Origin: Strigamia acuminata
Lineage: Eukaryota > Arthropoda > Chilopoda > Geophilomorpha > Linotaeniidae
NCBI GenBank assembly: GCA_949358305.1
Contig: OX442321.1
Location: 3,809,605-3,869,604, forward strand
Reading direction: 5' to 3'
DNA length: 60,000 bases
Shown here: positions 55,022 through 60,000 of the stretch, piece after piece
How positions within the stretch are numbered: position 1 is the stretch's first letter
Layout of the letters: every line of letters starts with the position of its first letter
Notes under the pieces: generated by a model
Database searches by the model: none
Told to the model about the DNA's origin: nothing
What the model saw: the letters and a program-made list of their open reading frames with translations, nothing else
Made by a program: the position numbers and the translations under genes

Positions 55022-55205
55022 ATAGAGAGTTTGCGGGATGCATTTTTCCATTATTTTGCTCCACGATACACTATTTTAGTACCATATCGTAAGGGAAAAA
55101 TCTTTAGAGTATCGTTTTTAATACTAAAATGAGATATAGCGCAGCCAATCAGAATTCAGAACACTATATTGTAACTGCCCATTGCAAATGGCGATTATTT
55201 TGTAT
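55022..55205 (-). mobile_element. Inverted relative of the 42345-42515 element
   Basis: Read on the minus strand it gives ATAATCGCCATTTGCAATGG, TGATTGGCTGCGCTATATC, CTAAAATAGTGTATCGTGG and AATGGAAAAATGCATCCCGC, in the same order as the intron-15 element. Confidence 0.7.
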
Positions 55206-56265
55206 CACGACGGATGTCGAAGAGACGTTTTCCGAGGCCGAATTTCAAGCGGAGACTCGAGCCAGGGTTTGAATGCGAGGTCACGGGACACTCATTGCCA
55301 AGACCAAAGCAAATTTGACGGTCATAATGTAGATAAGGGAAAAATGCAGCCCGCAAAAACTTATTTTATCATTTTTCCCTTAGACTATTTTTTTTACCAT
55401 ATAGTCTTAAACTGTAATGGAAAAATGCATCCCGCAAACTCTATTACCGCAAAATTGCGATATATCGTTTGCGATACGAATATGTGATGGGCCTATTATC
55501 CTGTTCCGCGAGTATTTACGGTATTTTTATTTAAGTTGTTTTTTTAAATTGAAAACAAAAAAGAAATTGAGAACTGATTTGCATTGGACCGTAGGTGGGC
55601 GAATTGAGACGCGAATTGGAAGCGCGCGCCTTGAATTCGAAGGGATTGAAGTCGCAGTTGGTCGCTCGCTTGATGAAGGCTCTCAAGGTGGAGGCGGAGA
55701 AGGAGTTGGAGGAGGAAGCGGAGAATCAGAGCGAGATGCAAGTGGACGCGGCGGATTTGGACGACGAGAAGACGGAGGCGGCCGACAAGGACGAGGAGAG
55801 GAGGAAGAACGAGGAGGAGGAGAAGAAGCAGAAGGAGGAGAGGGAGCGGCTCGCTTTGGAGCGACGTTATTTGCTGCCGGAGAATGCCTGCATCATCGTG
55901 CATCCGTCGAGGGTGGCGAAGAGCGGCAAATTCGACTGCACGGTCATGAGTTTGAGCGTCTTGTTGGATTATAGGCAGGAGGATAATAAGGAGCATTCTT
56001 TCGAGGTGATTAAATCTGAAGCAAAATGTGTACAAGTGGTTTTTTTAAGCCTAAAAATGCTGTTTTGAGCACTTTTATGTGCGGAAATACATTTTTTAGG
56101 CTTAAAAATAAACATTTCTGCATAAAAACCTTCAAAAAGAGCTCCTCTTAACACTAGAACGGCTGTAATTTTCCCCTACCTAGAATGGCTGAAATCCGTC
56201 ATGATGACCCCTTGAGAAAATAATCATTTAATAATTTTTAATGACTAAATAATTAATTAATGTAA

Positions 56266-56296
<31 letters not shown>

Positions 56297-56883
56297 TATG
56301 CATTTCATCATCTTCGGATTTGATTCATCGGGAAACCAGATGTGTGTGAAATCAAAACTCCCGTTTTAATTTTATCAGGTTTTATAAAATCTATCAATTT
56401 TCGTTTTTGTATTTTCTTCACTTGTTTCGTTGAGTCGCTCGAATTCTGCATAGTTGCGGACGTTTCTGAATTTTAAACAAACCAATTTGATGCCAAAAAG
56501 TTCTATGCACGTATTATTCTAAGTTAATTCTCGTTTTTTTTATTATTGTTTAAGAAAAATGCTGATTTATGATGTTTCTCTTCATAAATCAGCTAAAGTA
56601 AAAATAAAACAGCATTGGAAACCCATTGGGCTTACTGCTACAGCTGATTTAACCTTCCCATAGCCATGGTGGGTCAAAAAAATTACAGAAGTGGAAAAAT
56701 CACTAATTCTTTTTTTCCTGAAAATTAATTAATGAGGTTAACTTTTATTCCGCAAAAACCTTTTTTTCCTATTTTATATTGTCTAAATACAAATAGTTTT
56801 TCAATTATTATTAAGATAATTTAATATTTATAACATAAAACACCCTTAATGGGAGCGGCATACACGACTTTGCCATCTGTTTG

Positions 56884-56897
56884 CACTAGGTGGCGTA
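56884..56897 (+). promoter_or_regulatory. CTCF-like motif, copy 2
   Basis: GCACTAGGTGGCGT, the duplicate of the site at 41048-41061. Confidence 0.3.
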
Positions 56898-58179
56898 TTA
56901 AAATTAGTCCTAAAACATGTGCTTTTACCAGGAAAAATGCGATTGCACCAGGAAAAATGTGATTGTGCACATGTGCAGAAGGATTTTTTAAAAGAAGGCA
57001 GAAATGACCGACCATGGCTGCACATGTGTAGTAAACACCATGGCTATGGGAAGGTTAAACAACTGTGCCGGTTAAAATACCGGTCTCGCCGTTCTAGATC
57101 AAGATCCCATTTTCTTTCCTCGTTTTTATTCAACTTTAAACTTGTGTGTAATGTGTAGGTGTCGCTGTTTGCCGAACTCTTCAACGAGATGACGATGAGG
57201 GATTTCGGGTTCCGCATTTACCGCGCGCTGGTCGAAGCGCCGGAGAAAAAGGAGGAGGAAAAGGAAAAGGAGAAGGAGAAAGAGAAGGAAAAGGAAAAGA
57301 AGAAAGATTTGGGCAAGAAGGAGGAGAAGAAAGAGGAGAAACACGAGCGCAAAGATAAAGCGACTCCGGAAGATGCGAACAACAAAAAGGAGAAGAAGCG
57401 TCGCGAAGATTCCGGCAAGGAGAACGAGGAGAAGGAGGTGGAGGACGAGGAGCGCGACGACGAGTCGGACGACATGGACGCCGACGAGGAGGACTCGGAC
57501 GAGCGCCGCGAGAAGGAGACGCGCACGAAGGACGACGACAAGAAGGGCAAAGACAAGTCGGAGAAGAAGAGAGAGAAAACGAAGATGATCACGTTCGATC
57601 CGGGTCTTTTGCTCTCGTTCGTCTACTTCGACCAAAACCATTGCGGATATTTGTTCGACAAAGACGTCGAGGAGGTTCTGCACACGCTCGGTCTCAATCT
57701 GTCCAGGGCGCAGGCACGTTGAGCTGAACGTATAATTACATAAAGATGTAATTTTGTTTGTTTTTAGGTGAGGAAGTTGTTGCAGAAGGTCGTGTCTCGC
57801 GATACGCTCAATTACCGCAAACTGACCGACAAACCGCGGCTGAAGGAGGAAGAGGAGGAAGCCAATGACAAGATGGATGTGGAGGAGAAAAATGCCGCCA
57901 AGGCCATGTGGACCAACGAGGAGACCATTTTTGGTACGGAAAATGGAAATTGCATCATAATTAAGTTTTTGCGGGCTGCACTTTTTCCTTATCACTACAC
58001 TATTTCAGCCAACTACTGACAGTTAGTAATTTTGGGCCTAAAAATTTAATTTGGAGGCGTAAATGTGCAAATTTCTGTATAAAATTCCATTATTATGCCT
58101 ATAAAGTATGGCTTTGGGCCTAAAATTCAATTTTGGGTCTCACTTATTATTCAATCTACGTGTTGTGTTTGATCGGGAC

Positions 58180-58350
58180 AACAAAATAATCAATCGCCAT
58201 TTGCAATGGGCGGAGCTAACAATTTAGTGTTCTCAATTCTGATTGACTGCGCTATATTTTAATTTAGTGTTGAAAACGATATGGCACTAAAATAGTGTAA
58301 CGTGGCACAAAATAAGGGAAAAATGCATCCCGCAAACTCTCTATTACGAT
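58180..58350. mobile_element. Copy-2 duplicate of the intron-15 element
   Basis: Same as 42345-42515 apart from a 4-bp addition (ATAATCAATCGCC against ATAATCGCC). Carried by the segmental duplication. Confidence 0.6.
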
Positions 58351-59820
58351 GTAAATTCCATTTTTATTGATTTAAAACACTAGAACCGATGGAATTACAT
58401 GAGATTTTCTTGAAAATGATGGGAAAATAAGTAATTATTACTGTTTAATTGCTAATTAAGTGAAATGTGATGTCATTTTGATGTAAATTGTCGTAATTTA
58501 ATTTATATTATTTTAAATCGGTAAAAACGTTGTAAAAGATGGAAAAATAGGCAATAGTTGTAGTTTAATTGCTAATTAATTAATTAATTCAGCGAAATGT
58601 GATTTGATTTTGTTGTTTTCGTGGAATTTAGGGAATAAGAAGTTGGTGCCCATCTTCAAAATGGAGCAGAGCGTCAAAGTGAAGAGCGAACCGTCGGATT
58701 CGGAGAACGCAGCCGACGCGAGCGACAACGGGGCGAATCAAAGCGGCAGCGCATGCGCATCCATTCCGAGCGGCATGGTGCTGCACAAGGGCGCTTTGGT
58801 CGACATCGACAAACTCATCCAGCAGCTGCAGAGAAGCGAAAAGGCGCGGGCGAGCACGGAGCAAAAAGTCAAAGACATGCGCGAAGAACTCGGTAGAATA
58901 ATAAAAATAATAAAAAAATGTTAATAATATTAATTATTTAAATTTTCTTGTAGATCAAGTGAAGGAATGCGCGGGAAGCAGCGAACGCAGCGTGCACAAG
59001 CTGACGAGCGAACTGCACGACTACAAGAAACGGCTGCAGGTGTCGGACGAATCGTTGAAGAAGGCGCACGAGTGCGCCGATAAATACCTGCACGTTGTGC
59101 AAACGTGTCACGAAAAGACCGGCAGTTTGCTGAAAGATGTCAAGAATAACGGACTAAGTCGGCAGAAAGACGGCGCTGCGGACAAAGTTGTGAACGAACA
59201 GACGTTGGAAAACGGAAACTCATGAGAATGAATGTAAACCGGATGAACGAACAACGTTGTAATTGTTTGTGCTGAAAATTTGTACATTTTCGTTTTTTAT
59301 CGAACTGTCAGTCACCGAGGTTTTTTAGTTGCTTCATTTTTTAAATTTTTCTTTCTTAATTTAATTTTAATTTGTTGTTTATTTTTCGTTTTAATTCCGT
59401 GATGATGAAAACTGGCCTAACTGCCATTGCCCGCATTATAGATTTCTTTTAATTCGTGAGTGCATTTCTGATTGCTCTCCACGATTTGTGTATTTTATCC
59501 TGATCGTCTAATCTGATCGTATAGTAGATTGAGTGTGGAACAACTAACTGAACGATTAAAACAAGTTATTTCTCTTTGAATTGTACATTTGATTCGAAAT
59601 AAATTCATCGATTGATAAACGATTTGCGTTTGTTTCTTTTTTTACTGAACGGGCGTCCGATGTATTCAAAACGAGAATCACAACTGTAAAAATTTAGCGA
59701 AAACCGAGCGACGTAAAGCCATCGAAAAGAATTTACACAACAAGATCTAAAGGTAAATACAACATTATCAACTGTAATAACACTGGAATAATAATAATAC
59801 AAATTAAGTTCGAAATAATT

Positions 59821-60000
59821 TATACAGGGTGAACAAAAAGTCTGGTTCCCTACTAAATATTTCTGAAAGTGCTGACAATACATCTAATTCAATGATGGCG
59901 AAGTATTAAAGTTGGGTGGGGCAATCTTTTGGTGACCCAAAATTTGACCTTGGGATGTTTCTTCAAGGTCATTTGAAAATTATCTCGGAAACCGTTAGAG
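59821..60000 (+). mobile_element. TACAGGGTG repeat-family member, cut by the window end
   Basis: Starts TACAGGGTGAACAAAAAGTC and carries TTTGACCTTGGGATG and CAAGGTCATTTGAAAATTAT. It is the plus-strand relative of 10935-11125. Copy 1 has no such sequence at the matching point (about 44050), so it inserted at or near the end of the duplicated block. Confidence 0.55.

Larger units (their letters stand above)
54240..55520. mobile_element. Copy-2 version of the 247-bp MITE with nested insertions
   Basis: It has the same CGTAAATACTCGCGGA ends as 39477-39723, but about 1079 bp (54305-55383) sits between GTTGACTGA and CTATTTTTTTTACC. The insert starts with ATTGGCAAAG, then CAGTCGTGTTCAAAAACACT (a Tc1/mariner-like end). 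It also contains the inverted-repeat element at 54641-55010 and the inverted element at 55022-55205. Confidence 0.75.
47631..59225 (+). pseudogene. Partial CCAR1 copy (exons 10-17), disabled in exon 10
   Basis: Exon equivalents are 47631-47915, 48311-48554, 54127-54207, 55595-56005, 57159-57713, 57768-57933, 58632-58892 and 58954-59225. The exon-10 copy is 4 bp longer than the original (net of a 7-bp loss, a 3-bp gain and an 8-bp gain). Read in phase it stops at TAA 47703-47705. Exons 1-9 are absent, so no promoter, start codon, S1-like domain or Arg-rich region is present. All downstream exons keep open frames, splice sites (including the GC donor after 57713) and the terminal stop. Amino-acid changes are few, for example E-T to D-L and G to D in the Lys/Glu-rich exon, and N to S in the last exon. 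Inference: a recent, non-functional duplicate. A product starting at an internal Met cannot be excluded. Confidence 0.85.
46915..59830 (+). repeat. Tandem segmental duplication of the 3' half of CCAR1
   Basis: From GGGAAGATGGTT(A/G)GAGG the sequence matches copy 1 starting about 35785 in intron 9, just after exon 9. It follows copy 1 through exons 10-17, the 3' UTR and about 200 bp of 3' flank, ending near 44060 and 59830. The first 0.8 kb (46915-47710) is clearly diverged, with indels. From about 47711 onward exons and introns alike differ only at scattered sites. Insertions unique to copy 2 are copia (49350-54028) and about 1.08 kb within the intron-12 MITE. Confidence 0.95.

Overview
This window is nuclear DNA from an invertebrate animal, most likely an arthropod. 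It is AT-rich and carries spliced genes with GT-AG and some GC-AG introns. Two stretches carry the arthropod telomere unit TTAGG/CCTAA (4588-4621 and 46160-46500), and one gene is a clear orthologue of the metazoan protein CCAR1. There are no bacterial-style operons. Every gene I can support is on the + strand. Most of the window is repeats and transposon debris.

Layout. 1-18.9 kb is gene-poor: tandem arrays, a 301-bp MITE with perfect 30-bp ends, a complete 901-bp foldback transposon with an exact 9-bp target-site duplication (9781-10699), and a broken tyrosine-recombinase fragment (14251-14530). 18.9-28.7 kb holds a three-exon gene of unknown function (about 231 aa, with an internal helical repeat); its first intron of about 7.8 kb is full of foldback DNA and arrays. 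31.1-43.8 kb is a complete CCAR1 gene (17 coding exons, about 1251 aa: S1-like domain, Arg/Glu/Asp-rich region, DBC1/CARP1 region, SAP domain, acidic/Lys-rich linker, EF-hand-like motif, coiled coil). 44.1-46.9 kb is a spacer with inverted arrays and degenerate telomere-type repeats. 46.9-59.8 kb is a second copy of the 3' half of CCAR1 (exons 10-17). Its exon 10 is frameshifted and has an early stop, while exons 11-17 are almost unchanged.

The second copy has been entered by a Ty1/copia retrotransposon (49350-54028). Its 214-bp LTRs are identical, its primer site is complementary to the anticodon region of initiator tRNA-Met, and it has one 1335-codon gag-pol frame. That frame looks intact, but a block of the reverse-transcriptase fingers appears to be missing in frame near residue 880. 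A MITE in the next intron of copy 2 has also taken up about 1.08 kb of nested elements that copy 1 lacks. This gives a relative order: duplication first, then the copia and nested MITE insertions.

Across the window many unrelated tandem arrays have periods near whole multiples of the DNA helical repeat (10, 20-21, 31, 52 and 105 bp). They are built of alternating A- and T-tracts, so they should be intrinsically curved. This shared format and the foldback family are the least ordinary signals here.
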